Below are positions 1 through 8,242 of a DNA stretch of 64,000 bases, piece after piece. Position numbers and translations under genes: made by a program. Under the pieces are notes generated by a model. The model did not search any database. It saw only the letters and a list, made by a program, of their open reading frames with translations, and was not told the DNA's origin. Source of the stretch: JBBEAM01 sp942491105 (GTDB taxonomy: Bacteria > Pseudomonadota > Alphaproteobacteria > Kiloniellales > DSM-21159); the NCBI GenBank assembly GCA_942491105.1, contig CALNZX010000012.1, positions 449,647 to 513,646 of the forward strand, read 5' to 3'. Numbering within the stretch: the stretch's first letter is position 1; each line of letters starts with the position of its first letter.

Positions 1-583
1 CGGCGACCATGTCGAGATGCCGCTTGTTGACCGCGATATCGACCGGCTCGCAGACCGTGCCGCCGGAGTGATGGATCGCCGGGGCCCGGTAGGCCAGCTT
101 CACGAAGTTGCGGAAATCCTCGATCGTGCCGTAGCGCCGCCCCTTGTCCAGGTCGCGCACGAAGGGCGGGCCATAGACCGGCGCGAAGACGGTGCGCCCG
201 CCGCCGATGGTGACGCTGCGCTCGGGATTGCGGGCGTGCTGCACGAATTCGCGCGGCGCGGTTTCCAGCAGCTTGCGCGCCAGGCCGCGGGGGATGCGTA
301 CCCGCTCCCCGTCGACATCGGCGCCGGCGTCCTTCCACAGCTGCAGGGCCTCGGGATCCTCGCGGAACTCGATGCCGATCTCCTCGAGCAGGATTTCGGC
401 GTTCTCCTCGATCAGCGACAGGCCCTCTTCGTTCAGCACGTCGAAGACGCCGATCTTGCGGTCGATCTCCTTGAGATGCTGGACACCGCTGCTGCGGCGC
501 AGACTCTGGCGCGCCTCTCGGCCGCCACCGCTACGCCCGCGCCGGCCGCGGCTTGCCGTGGCCTCTGATTCGCTATCGCCCAT
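1..583 (-). CDS. MttB-family (trimethylamine methyltransferase-like) protein, N-terminal part
   Basis: The minus-strand frame runs open from an ATG at 583 to the window edge, giving the first 194 residues. After a basic, Arg/Gly-rich leader it matches the two other MttB-like proteins here: an early EEGLSLIEENAEILLEEIGI helix, a GADVDGERVRIPRGL segment, then NPERSVTIGGG and a stretch ending HHSGGTVCEPVDIA. A strong ribosome site (GGAGGA, 5 bases before the ATG) supports the start. MttB relatives transfer a methyl group from methylated amines to a corrinoid protein; the substrate here is unknown. Divergent from the DUF1289 gene, with a 207-base intergenic region that holds no other gene I can see. 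Confidence 0.85.
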   Translation of the reverse strand, partial: MGDSESEATASRGRRGRSGGGREARQSLRRSSGVQHLKEIDRKIGVFDVLNEEGLSLIEENAEILLEEIGIEFREDPEALQLWKDAGADVDGERVRIPRGLARKLLETAPREFVQHARNPERSVTIGGGRTVFAPVYGPPFVRDLDKGRRYGTIEDFRNFVKLAYRAPAIHHSGGTVCEPVDIAVNKRHLDMVA

Positions 584-790
584 ACCGTCCTCCGAAGCTC
601 TGTTGCCGGATCATTTGCCTCGCGGCGGTCGCCATCTTGCGAATTTGCGACCGGCTGTAGCCGGGCCACGCCATCGCCGCGGAGGAATGTCGTTCTGGCA
701 CCAGATTTTGTCTCTAACGCAAGGATTTAGCCAGCGTCTCGCCGCTAGACTGCGCAACATTCGAGAAACCCGTTGTCTGATCGAGAATCC

Positions 791-1033
791 ATGTCCGACG
801 CCTTCCCACTCGTCTCGCCCTGCGTGGGCATCTGCCGGCTCGACGCCGTCAGCGGGCTGTGCGAAGGCTGCATGCGCAGCGCGGCGGAAATCGCCGCCTG
901 GCCCAGCGCGGGGGACAGCGAGAAACTGCAAATCATCGGCCGTCTGCGGGAGCGGCGGCGCGCCATCGGACGGACCAGCGCCGCCGACCGGCGCCCGCGG
1001 CGGCGGGCGCGGCAGACACAAGCGGCGGAGTGA
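791..1033 (+). CDS. DUF1289 small zinc-ribbon-like protein
   Basis: An 80-residue protein with the DUF1289 signature: CVGICRLD, then GLCEGCMR, then an EIAAW motif, followed by an Arg-rich basic tail. The four cysteines probably bind a metal (family inference); the molecular role of DUF1289 proteins is not established. I place the start at the ATG at 791 rather than an upstream TTG at 773, because the conserved domain begins within ten residues of it. It sits alone between two MttB-like genes, about 120 bases before the second one. Confidence 0.85.
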   Translation: MSDAFPLVSPCVGICRLDAVSGLCEGCMRSAAEIAAWPSAGDSEKLQIIGRLRERRRAIGRTSAADRRPRRRARQTQAAE

Positions 1034-1154
1034 GCGGGGAACAACCCCGCCACGATCCTTCCGCGGCGCCGCACGCGGAGTTCTTGACGCCCAGCCGGGC
1101 GGCGCTGAGAGTGCCGCGCCGAGGCCTGTGGCGCCATAACGACAGGGAGGGGAC

Positions 1155-2726
1155 ATGAGCGAGACCGAGGGACGGCCGCGGCGGCGGCAAGGCGGCGGCG
1201 GCCGCAGGGGTCATCAGCGCGCGGCGGCGGATGCCGCGGCGACGGCGGCACGCAGCTACCGGCCCCAGCCCCGCCTGCCCTATCCGACGATCGAGATCGC
1301 CAGCGCCGATCAGCTCGAGGCGATTCACCAGGCCTCGCTGACCATTTTGGAAGAGATCGGCATGGACTTCCTGCATGCCGAGGCGCGCGACATCCTGAAG
1401 GCCGCAGGCGCCGACGTGGCGCCGGACGGCAACCGGGTGCGCTTCGACCGCGGCCTGATCGAGGCGCAGATCGGCAAGGCGCCGGAAAGCTTCACGCTGC
1501 ATTCGCGCAATCCGGAGCGCAATCTGGTCTTCGGCGGCGACTACATCGCCTTCGGATCCGTCGGCAGCGCGCCCAACTGCGCCGATCAGGAATTCGGCCG
1601 CCGGGTCGGCAACCACAAGGACTTCAAGGATTTCATCCGGCTGATCCAAACGCTCGACGCCGTGCATTTCATCGCCGGCTATCCGGTCGAGCCGGCCGAT
1701 ATTCATGCCTCGGTGCGCCATCTCGACGCGCTCTTCGACATGCTGACCCTGTCGGACAAGCCGATCCATGCCTACAGCCTGGGCCAGGGGCGCAACCTCG
1801 ATGCCATCGAGATGGTCCGCATCGCGCGCGGCATCGACGAGGCGCAGCTCTGCCGCGAGCCCTCGCTGTTCACCATCATCAACTCCTCCTCGCCGCTGCG
1901 CCTCGACGAGCCGATGCTCGAGGGCATCCTCCAGATGGCCCGGCGCAATCAGGTGGTGGCGCTGACCCCCTTCACCCTGGCCGGCGCCATGGCTCCGGTG
2001 ACCCTGGCCGGCGCGGTGGCGCAGCAGAATGCCGAGGCCCTGGCCGGCTTGACGATCACCCAGCTGGCCCGGGAAGGCGCGCCCTTCATCTACGGCGGCT
2101 TCACCTCCAACGTCGATATGAAGTCCGGCGCCCCGGCCTTCGGCACCCCGGAATACATGAAGACGGCGCTGCTCGGCGGGCAGCTGGCGCGGCGCTATCG
2201 CCTGCCCTACCGCTCCTCCAACGTCAACGCCGCCAACACCGTCGACGCCCAGTCCGCCTATGAAAGCGTGTTCTCGCTGTGGGGCGCGGTCATGGGCGGG
2301 GTCAACATGCTGATGCATGGCGCCGGCTGGATGGAGGGCGGCCTGCAGGCCAGCTTCGAGAAGATGGTGCTCGACGCCGACCTACTCGACATGGTCGAGG
2401 AGTTCCTCAAGCCGCTGCGGGTCGATGACGACGAGCTGGCGCTCGATGCCATCCGCGAGGTCGGGCCCGGCGGCCACTTCTTCGGCTGCGCCCATACCCA
2501 GGCCCGCTACAAGACGGCCTTCTTCTCGCCGATGCTGTCGGACTGGCGCAACTACGAGGCCTGGACCGAGGCCGGCGCGCCAACCACCTACGACCACGCC
2601 CACAGAGTCTACAAAGAAAAGCTCGCCGCCTATCAGGCGCCGGAGATGGACCCGGCGATCCGCGAGGAACTGGAGGCCTTCGTCGCCCGCCGCAAGGCCG
2701 AAGGCGGCGTGCCCACGGACTTCTGA
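1155..2726 (+). CDS. MttB-family methyltransferase, non-pyrrolysine (523 aa)
   Basis: Full-length member of the trimethylamine methyltransferase family (COG5598). After a Gly/Arg-rich leader of about 45 residues it carries the TIM-barrel: ASLTILEEIGMDFLHAEARD, a GSVGSAPNC segment, KPIHAYSLGQGRN, GAPAFGTPEYMKT and the closing WRNYEAWTEAGAPTTYDHAH region. There is no in-frame amber codon, so it is not a pyrrolysine enzyme. Characterised non-pyrrolysine relatives demethylate quaternary amines such as glycine betaine, proline betaine and carnitine; the substrate here cannot be read from sequence. No corrinoid protein or reactivase gene is visible nearby. First gene of a plus-strand set with the decarboxylase, ATP-grasp and C45 genes. 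A GGGAGGGG ribosome site precedes the ATG. Confidence 0.9.
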   Translation: MSETEGRPRRRQGGGGRRGHQRAAADAAATAARSYRPQPRLPYPTIEIASADQLEAIHQASLTILEEIGMDFLHAEARDILKAAGADVAPDGNRVRFDRGLIEAQIGKAPESFTLHSRNPERNLVFGGDYIAFGSVGSAPNCADQEFGRRVGNHKDFKDFIRLIQTLDAVHFIAGYPVEPADIHASVRHLDALFDMLTLSDKPIHAYSLGQGRNLDAIEMVRIARGIDEAQLCREPSLFTIINSSSPLRLDEPMLEGILQMARRNQVVALTPFTLAGAMAPVTLAGAVAQQNAEALAGLTITQLAREGAPFIYGGFTSNVDMKSGAPAFGTPEYMKTALLGGQLARRYRLPYRSSNVNAANTVDAQSAYESVFSLWGAVMGGVNMLMHGAGWMEGGLQASFEKMVLDADLLDMVEEFLKPLRVDDDELALDAIREVGPGGHFFGCAHTQARYKTAFFSPMLSDWRNYEAWTEAGAPTTYDHAHRVYKEKLAAYQAPEMDPAIREELEAFVARRKAEGGVPTDF

Positions 2727-2895
2727 ACGCGCCGCCGCTTCCCGGCTTGTTTTGCAGTCGGCGTTTTCTGCGCTAGGCTGAACGCGAGAAAGAACCCGCA
2801 ATGGGTCGCTCGCGAAGGACACGCGCTACACAGGGAAGCCACATGACCAAGATTTCAAGCGCCACGCTGGCGCCGCCCCTCACCTTCGAGGCGCC

Positions 2896-5685
2896 ATGAG
2901 CGAGAAAGCCAAGGGCCTCGCGGCCAAGCGCTCGCTTAGCAAGTATTACAACGCCTCGCAGCTGCGGGCGGACACCTGGAACCGCCTGAAACACGACGCT
3001 CAGCGCCTTGCCGAGATGCATCAGAGCAAGCGCGAGGCCGACAAGCTGAAGCGCGACGTCGAGGCTTCGCTCTCCCTTCTGCAGCCGATCGAAACCTACT
3101 GGGCCTTTCCCGGCCCCGAGGCCTTCCACGCCGTCGGCCGCTTGTTCGAGACCGGGGACTACGCCGGGCTGGAGACCATGGTGACGCGCATCGTGCGGGC
3201 GCTGGTCAGCCGCTCCTACCGCCGCCGTCACATCGCCCTGGACCTGCATGCCGAGAGCGAGGAGGAAGAGGACGAGGTTGATATCGTCTCCCAGTCGCTT
3301 GCCGGCAAGAAACGCGCGCGGCCCTATTTCGAGGTGCTGGTGGTCGACAGCCTTTCGGCCAATCAAGCCAAGTCGCTGCGCCACGGCCTGTCCTCCATGC
3401 GCCGCAGCGAGGACAGCTTCGCCTACGAGACGGTGATCGTCCCCTCCCTGGAGGACAGCCTGATCGCCTGCCTGCTTAACCCGCAGATTCAGGCCGTGGT
3501 GATCCGCTACGATTTTCCGCTGAAGTCCGACAACGACCTGGAGCCGGTACAGCGCGAGCTCAACCGCTTCGACCCCGAAGTGCTCGAAGCGGCCGTGCCC
3601 TCGGAGCGCGCCATTCTGCTGGCCCGCCTGCTCGGCGAACTGCGGCCCGAGCTCGACGTCTATCTGGTCACCGACGAATCGGTGGAGGAGATGGCGGAGA
3701 AGGCGCCCGGCAACGTGCGCCGCATCTTCTATCAGCAGGAGGATTTCCTAGAACTGCATCTCAATATTCTGCGCGGCCTGGAGAAGCGCTACCGCACGCC
3801 CTTCTTCTCCGCCCTGCGCGAATATTCCAAGCAGCCGACCGGCGTGTTCCACGCCATGCCGATCAGCCGCGGCAAGTCGATCGCCAAGTCCAACTGGATT
3901 CAGGACATGGGCGATTTCTATGGCTGGAACATCTTCCTCGCCGAAACCTCGGCGACCTCCGGCGGGCTCGACTCCCTGCTCGATCCCCACGGGCCGATCA
4001 AGGAGGCCCAGGAACTGGCGGCGCGCGCCTTCCACGCCCAGCACACCTACTTCTCGACCAACGGCACCTCGACCTGCAACAAGATCGTGGTGCAGGCCCT
4101 GGTGCGCCCCGGCGACATCGTGCTGGTCGACCGCGACTGCCACAAATCGCACCACTACGGCATGGTGCTGTCCGGCGCCGAGGTGGTCTATCTCGATTCC
4201 TATCCGCTCAACGACTACTCGATGTACGGCGCGGTGCCGCTGAAGGAGATCAAGCATCAGCTGCTCAAGCTGAAGGCCGCGGGCAAGATCGACCGGGTCA
4301 AGATGCTGCTGCTGACCAACTGCACCTTCGACGGCATGGTCTACAACGTCGAGCGGGTGATGGAGGAATGCCTGGCGATCAAGCCCGATCTGGTCTTCCT
4401 CTGGGACGAGGCCTGGTTCGCCTTCGCCTGCCTGGGCCCGGTCTACCGCCAGCGCACCGGCATGTGGACGGCGGGCCGGCTGCGCAAGCGCTACAAGTCG
4501 CCCGAGTACCGCGCGGCCTATGCCGACTGGAAGCAACAGCACGGCGCGGCCGGGGACGCGGAACTGCTCGAAACCCGGCTGATGCCCGATCCCGACAAGG
4601 TGCGTGTGCGCGTCTATACCACCCAATCCACGCACAAGACCCTGACCGCGCTACGCCAGGGCTCGATGATTCACGTCCACGACCAGGACTTCAAACACAA
4701 GGTCGAGGACGCCTTCCACGAAGCTTATATGACCCACACCTCGACCTCGCCGAACTATCAGATCGTCGCCTCGCTCGACGTCGGACGACGGCAGGTCGAG
4801 CTGGAGGGCTTCGAGCTGATCCAAAAGCAAGTCGAGATGGCGATGGCGCTGCGCGAGCACATTTCGACCCATCCGCTGCTGCAGAAGTACTTCCGCTTCC
4901 TCACGGTCAAGGACCTGATCCCCGAGGAGTACCGCCGTTCCGGCATCGAGGCCTATTACGAGCCGGACAAGGGCTGGACCGAATTCTGGGAGGCTTGGGC
5001 GAACGACGAGTTCGTGCTCGATCCGACCCGGCTGACGCTCTATATCGGCCTCACGGGGATCGACGGCGATACCTTCAAGAACCAGTATCTGATGGACAAG
5101 TACGGCATCCAGATCAACAAGACCTCGCGCAACACCGTGCTGTTCATGACCAACATCGGCACCACGCGCAGCTCCGTCGCCTACCTGATCGAGGTGCTGA
5201 TCTCCATCGCCAACGAACTGGATGGCCGGCTCGAGGACATGTCGCGCGCGGAACTGAAGGTGCAGGAGCGCAAGGTGCGCTCGCTGACCGAGGACCTGCC
5301 GCCGCTGCCCGACTTCAGCCGCTTCCACGAAGCCTTCCACCCCGAGGGCGGCAGCGACACCCCCGAAGGCGCGATCCGCGACGCCTTCTTCCTGGCCTAT
5401 GACGAGGATGCCTGCGAGTACCTCAGCCTGGAGGACGGCGATATCGATACCGCCATGGCGAGCGGCCGCGAGGTCGTGTCCTCGATGTTCATCATCCCCT
5501 ATCCGCCGGGCTTTCCGATCCTGGTGCCGGGGCAGGTGGTGAGCGCCGAGATTCTCGCCTTCATGCGCGCCCTCGACGTCAAGGAGATCCACGGCTACCG
5601 CCCGGAGCTGGGCCTGCGGGTCTTTACCCAGGACGCGCTCGCCGCGCGCAGCGGCGCCCGAAAACCGACAAGGGCGGCGGAGTAA
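2896..5685 (+). CDS. Large PLP-dependent Orn/Lys/Arg decarboxylase (929 aa)
   Basis: Fold-type I decarboxylase of the OLADC group. An extra, charged N-terminal region of about 145 residues comes first, then a receiver-like wing domain (YFEVLVVDSLSANQ), then the PLP major domain with STNGTSTCNKIVV, the Asp of FLWDEAWFAFACLG, and the Schiff-base lysine K581 in STHKTLTALRQGSMIHV. A C-terminal domain follows with SMFIIPYPPGFPILVPGQ. Biodegradative family members are about 710-760 residues, so this one is clearly longer. It should release CO2 from a basic amino acid to give an amine such as putrescine, cadaverine or agmatine; substrate choice is not readable. About 170 bases after the MttB gene and 40 bases before the ATP-grasp gene, so probably co-transcribed with the latter. 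Confidence 0.88.
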   Translation: MSEKAKGLAAKRSLSKYYNASQLRADTWNRLKHDAQRLAEMHQSKREADKLKRDVEASLSLLQPIETYWAFPGPEAFHAVGRLFETGDYAGLETMVTRIVRALVSRSYRRRHIALDLHAESEEEEDEVDIVSQSLAGKKRARPYFEVLVVDSLSANQAKSLRHGLSSMRRSEDSFAYETVIVPSLEDSLIACLLNPQIQAVVIRYDFPLKSDNDLEPVQRELNRFDPEVLEAAVPSERAILLARLLGELRPELDVYLVTDESVEEMAEKAPGNVRRIFYQQEDFLELHLNILRGLEKRYRTPFFSALREYSKQPTGVFHAMPISRGKSIAKSNWIQDMGDFYGWNIFLAETSATSGGLDSLLDPHGPIKEAQELAARAFHAQHTYFSTNGTSTCNKIVVQALVRPGDIVLVDRDCHKSHHYGMVLSGAEVVYLDSYPLNDYSMYGAVPLKEIKHQLLKLKAAGKIDRVKMLLLTNCTFDGMVYNVERVMEECLAIKPDLVFLWDEAWFAFACLGPVYRQRTGMWTAGRLRKRYKSPEYRAAYADWKQQHGAAGDAELLETRLMPDPDKVRVRVYTTQSTHKTLTALRQGSMIHVHDQDFKHKVEDAFHEAYMTHTSTSPNYQIVASLDVGRRQVELEGFELIQKQVEMAMALREHISTHPLLQKYFRFLTVKDLIPEEYRRSGIEAYYEPDKGWTEFWEAWANDEFVLDPTRLTLYIGLTGIDGDTFKNQYLMDKYGIQINKTSRNTVLFMTNIGTTRSSVAYLIEVLISIANELDGRLEDMSRAELKVQERKVRSLTEDLPPLPDFSRFHEAFHPEGGSDTPEGAIRDAFFLAYDEDACEYLSLEDGDIDTAMASGREVVSSMFIIPYPPGFPILVPGQVVSAEILAFMRALDVKEIHGYRPELGLRVFTQDALAARSGARKPTRAAE

Positions 5686-5725
5686 CGCTTCGCCCGAAAA
5701 CCGAAAGCAAGGGAGCAGGGACACC

Positions 5726-7201
5726 ATGGCAAAGTCGAGAAGGCGCAAACTGCGCGGCATATCCGACATCCGCCGCTACTTCCACCGCAACGAGACGCCG
5801 ATCTATTTCATCTCGGCGACCAACTTCAATCTGCTCGGGATGGACGAGTGGGCGAAGAACTTCAAGTTCATCAATTATCTGGACTGCTACGACGGACGCC
5901 ATCCCAACACCTTCATCCCCAGCCCGGCACCGCATCCCGAGTTCGAGTCCATCGAGGACATCAACAACTACCTGCTGCAGAACAAGGAAGTGCAGGACTA
6001 CATCAAGGGCCGCGGCGGCAAGCCCAAGGCGGTGTTCCTGATGTTCGACCAGGAGACGGAAAAGCTCGCCAAGGAACTGGGCATGGATGTCTGGTTCCCC
6101 AAGGCGCGGTTGCGCAGCAAGCTCGACAACAAGATCGAAACCGTGCGCATCGGCAACAAGGCCGGGGTGCCCTCGGTACCCAATCTGCTGACCAAGCTGG
6201 AAAGCTACGAGGAGCTGCAGGAAAAGTGCAAGAAGGGCGGCCTGGGCAACGATCTGGTGCTGCAGTCGGCCTACGGCGATTCCGGCCACACCACCTTCTT
6301 CATTTCCAACGAGCGCGAGTGGAACCGCCACGCCGGGGAGATCGTCGGCCAGGGCGAGATCAAGGTGATGAAGCGGATCAACTGCCGCCAGGCGGCGGTC
6401 GAGGCCTGCACCACCAAGGCCGGAACCATCGTCGGACCGCTGATGACCGAGATCGTCGGCTTCAAGGAGCTGACGCCCTACAAGGGCGGCTGGGCCGGCA
6501 ACGAGATCTTCGCCTCCTCCTTCACCCCGAAGATCCGGCAGAAGGCGCGCGACCTGACCTTCAAGTTCGGCGAGCAGCTGCGCAAGGAGGGCTATCGCGG
6601 CTACTTCGAACTCGACTTCCTGATCGACAAGAAAACCAACGATATCTGGCTTGGCGAGCTCAACCCGCGGGTCACCGGCGCCAGCTCGATGACCAACCAC
6701 GCCGCCTTCGCCCACGCCGACGCGCCGCTGTTCCTGTTCCACCTGCTGGAGTTCAGCGGCGTCGACTTCGAGTTCGACGTCCATGACCTCAACGCCCGCT
6801 GGTCGGACGCGAAAAACATCGACAGCTGGAGCCAGCTGATCATCAAGCACACCGAGGACAGCGTCGATGTGATCACCCAGGCGCCGCAGTCGGGCATCTG
6901 GCACCTGAAGGCCGACGGCAGCGTCGAGTATGCCCGCTTCGACTATCATCGCCGCGCCGTGGAAAGCGAAAACGAGGCTTTCTTCCTGCGCATCGGCGGA
7001 CCGGGCGATTTCCGCTACGAAGGCGCGGACCTGGGAATCCTGATCACGCGGGGGCGGCTGATGACCGACAGCTTCAAACTCAACGCCCGGGCCAAGGCCT
7101 GGATCTCCGGCATCCGCAACCAGTTCCAGGGCCGCCAGCTCGGCGGGATGTCCGCCGCCCCGCTGCCCGCGCCGCAGCCCGGATCCTTCAAGCTGCTATG
7201 A
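5726..7201 (+). CDS. ATP-grasp ligase, biotin carboxylase-like (491 aa)
   Basis: Stand-alone ATP-grasp protein. The fold is indicated by a nucleotide-binding middle region (NDLVLQSAYGDSGHTTFF), the basic strand IKVMKRINCRQAAVE, and the Mg-binding end of the grasp, YFELDFLIDKKTN followed by GELNPRVTGASSMTNH. No biotin-carrier or carboxyltransferase domain is present, so carboxylase naming would be misleading. Members of this type usually join a carboxylate to an amine or thiol through an acyl phosphate. Its position between an amino-acid decarboxylase and a C45 Ntn-hydrolase makes ligation of an amine or amino acid plausible, but the substrate is unknown. The stop is 30 bases before the C45 start. 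Confidence 0.8.
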   Translation: MAKSRRRKLRGISDIRRYFHRNETPIYFISATNFNLLGMDEWAKNFKFINYLDCYDGRHPNTFIPSPAPHPEFESIEDINNYLLQNKEVQDYIKGRGGKPKAVFLMFDQETEKLAKELGMDVWFPKARLRSKLDNKIETVRIGNKAGVPSVPNLLTKLESYEELQEKCKKGGLGNDLVLQSAYGDSGHTTFFISNEREWNRHAGEIVGQGEIKVMKRINCRQAAVEACTTKAGTIVGPLMTEIVGFKELTPYKGGWAGNEIFASSFTPKIRQKARDLTFKFGEQLRKEGYRGYFELDFLIDKKTNDIWLGELNPRVTGASSMTNHAAFAHADAPLFLFHLLEFSGVDFEFDVHDLNARWSDAKNIDSWSQLIIKHTEDSVDVITQAPQSGIWHLKADGSVEYARFDYHRRAVESENEAFFLRIGGPGDFRYEGADLGILITRGRLMTDSFKLNARAKAWISGIRNQFQGRQLGGMSAAPLPAPQPGSFKLL

Positions 7202-7231
7202 CCCGATCCGGCCGATGACCCCGGCGCGCCG

Positions 7232-8233
7232 ATGGAACTGACCTTCGCTTCGGTCGACGAAACGGCGCCCGGCGAAAAATGGCGCGGCCTCTATGCGCGC
7301 CACTGGCCGGCCTACCGGCGCTGGTTCCTCTCCGAAGGAATCGGCGCGCGGCCGACCTACTCCGTGGCGCGCCGACAGCTCAAGGCGCACATGCCCGAGA
7401 TTCTGCCGACCTACGACCGGCTCTGCGCGCTGGCCGGCGGCGAGGATCTGACGGCGCGGATGATGGCTCTCTACCGGCCTCCGGCCTATCTGACCGGCTG
7501 CAGCCAGGTGGTCTGGCCGGGCAGCGAACCCCTGCTGATCCGCAACTACGACTACGCGCCGGGGCTGTGCGAGGGCGTGATCCTGCGCTCCTGCTGGAAC
7601 GGGCGCGTGGTGATCGCCATGCTCGATTGCCTCTGGGGCGCGCTCGACGGCATCAACGACGCCGGGCTGGCGATCAGCCTGACCTTCGGCGGGCGGCGGG
7701 TGGTCGGCGACGGCTTCGGCGTGCCCATCATCCTGCGCTACATCCTGGAATTCTGCGAGACCACCAAGCAGGCCGAGGCGGCCCTGAAGCGCATCCCCTG
7801 TCACATGGCCTACAACGTCACCGCGGTGGACAAGACCGGGCGCTTCATCACCGCCTATCTGGCGCCCGACCGGGAACCCCAGGTCACGCAGATTCCCATC
7901 GCCGCCAATCACCAGGGGCGCATCGACTGGTACAACTACGCCCGCGCCACGGCGACGGTGCAGCGCGAGCGCTTTTTGTTTTTCCGTCTGCGCGAGGAAG
8001 GGATGACGGCGGACAAGCTGATCGGCTGCTTCTTCCGCCGGCCGCTCTATACCACGGCCTACGAGAACGGCTTCGGCACGCTCTACACCTCGGTCTACAG
8101 TCCTGCCGAAGGCCGGGCACGCTACCTCTGGCCCGACGGCAGCCTGGACCACGGCCTGGCCAATTTCCGCGAAGGCGCGCATGTCCAGCGCTTCGCCCCG
8201 ACAATCGAGGCGGGCGGCACCCTCGGCTCGTGA
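7232..8233 (+). CDS. C45 family Ntn-hydrolase / acyltransferase-like protein
   Basis: A 333-residue protein resembling the C45 group (isopenicillin N acyltransferase and relatives). The likely autocatalytic site is Gly89-Cys90 in LTGCSQVVW; cleavage there would expose the cysteine nucleophile. The following LLIRNYDYAPG and the strand-rich LWGALDGINDAGLAISLTFGGRR match the family core. Such enzymes break or exchange amide bonds. No signal peptide is visible, so it is probably cytosolic. It closes the plus-strand set that begins with MttB and the decarboxylase, and ends 9 bases before the convergent MttB gene. Function in this pathway is unknown. Confidence 0.82.
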   Translation: MELTFASVDETAPGEKWRGLYARHWPAYRRWFLSEGIGARPTYSVARRQLKAHMPEILPTYDRLCALAGGEDLTARMMALYRPPAYLTGCSQVVWPGSEPLLIRNYDYAPGLCEGVILRSCWNGRVVIAMLDCLWGALDGINDAGLAISLTFGGRRVVGDGFGVPIILRYILEFCETTKQAEAALKRIPCHMAYNVTAVDKTGRFITAYLAPDREPQVTQIPIAANHQGRIDWYNYARATATVQRERFLFFRLREEGMTADKLIGCFFRRPLYTTAYENGFGTLYTSVYSPAEGRARYLWPDGSLDHGLANFREGAHVQRFAPTIEAGGTLGS

Positions 8234-8242
8234 CGCCGCGGC

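Noticed and set aside
933..2318. A long minus-strand open frame (461 codons) opposite MttB-2
   Set aside because: Antisense to a clear MttB gene; low-complexity His/Gly/Arg composition typical of shadow frames in GC-rich DNA.
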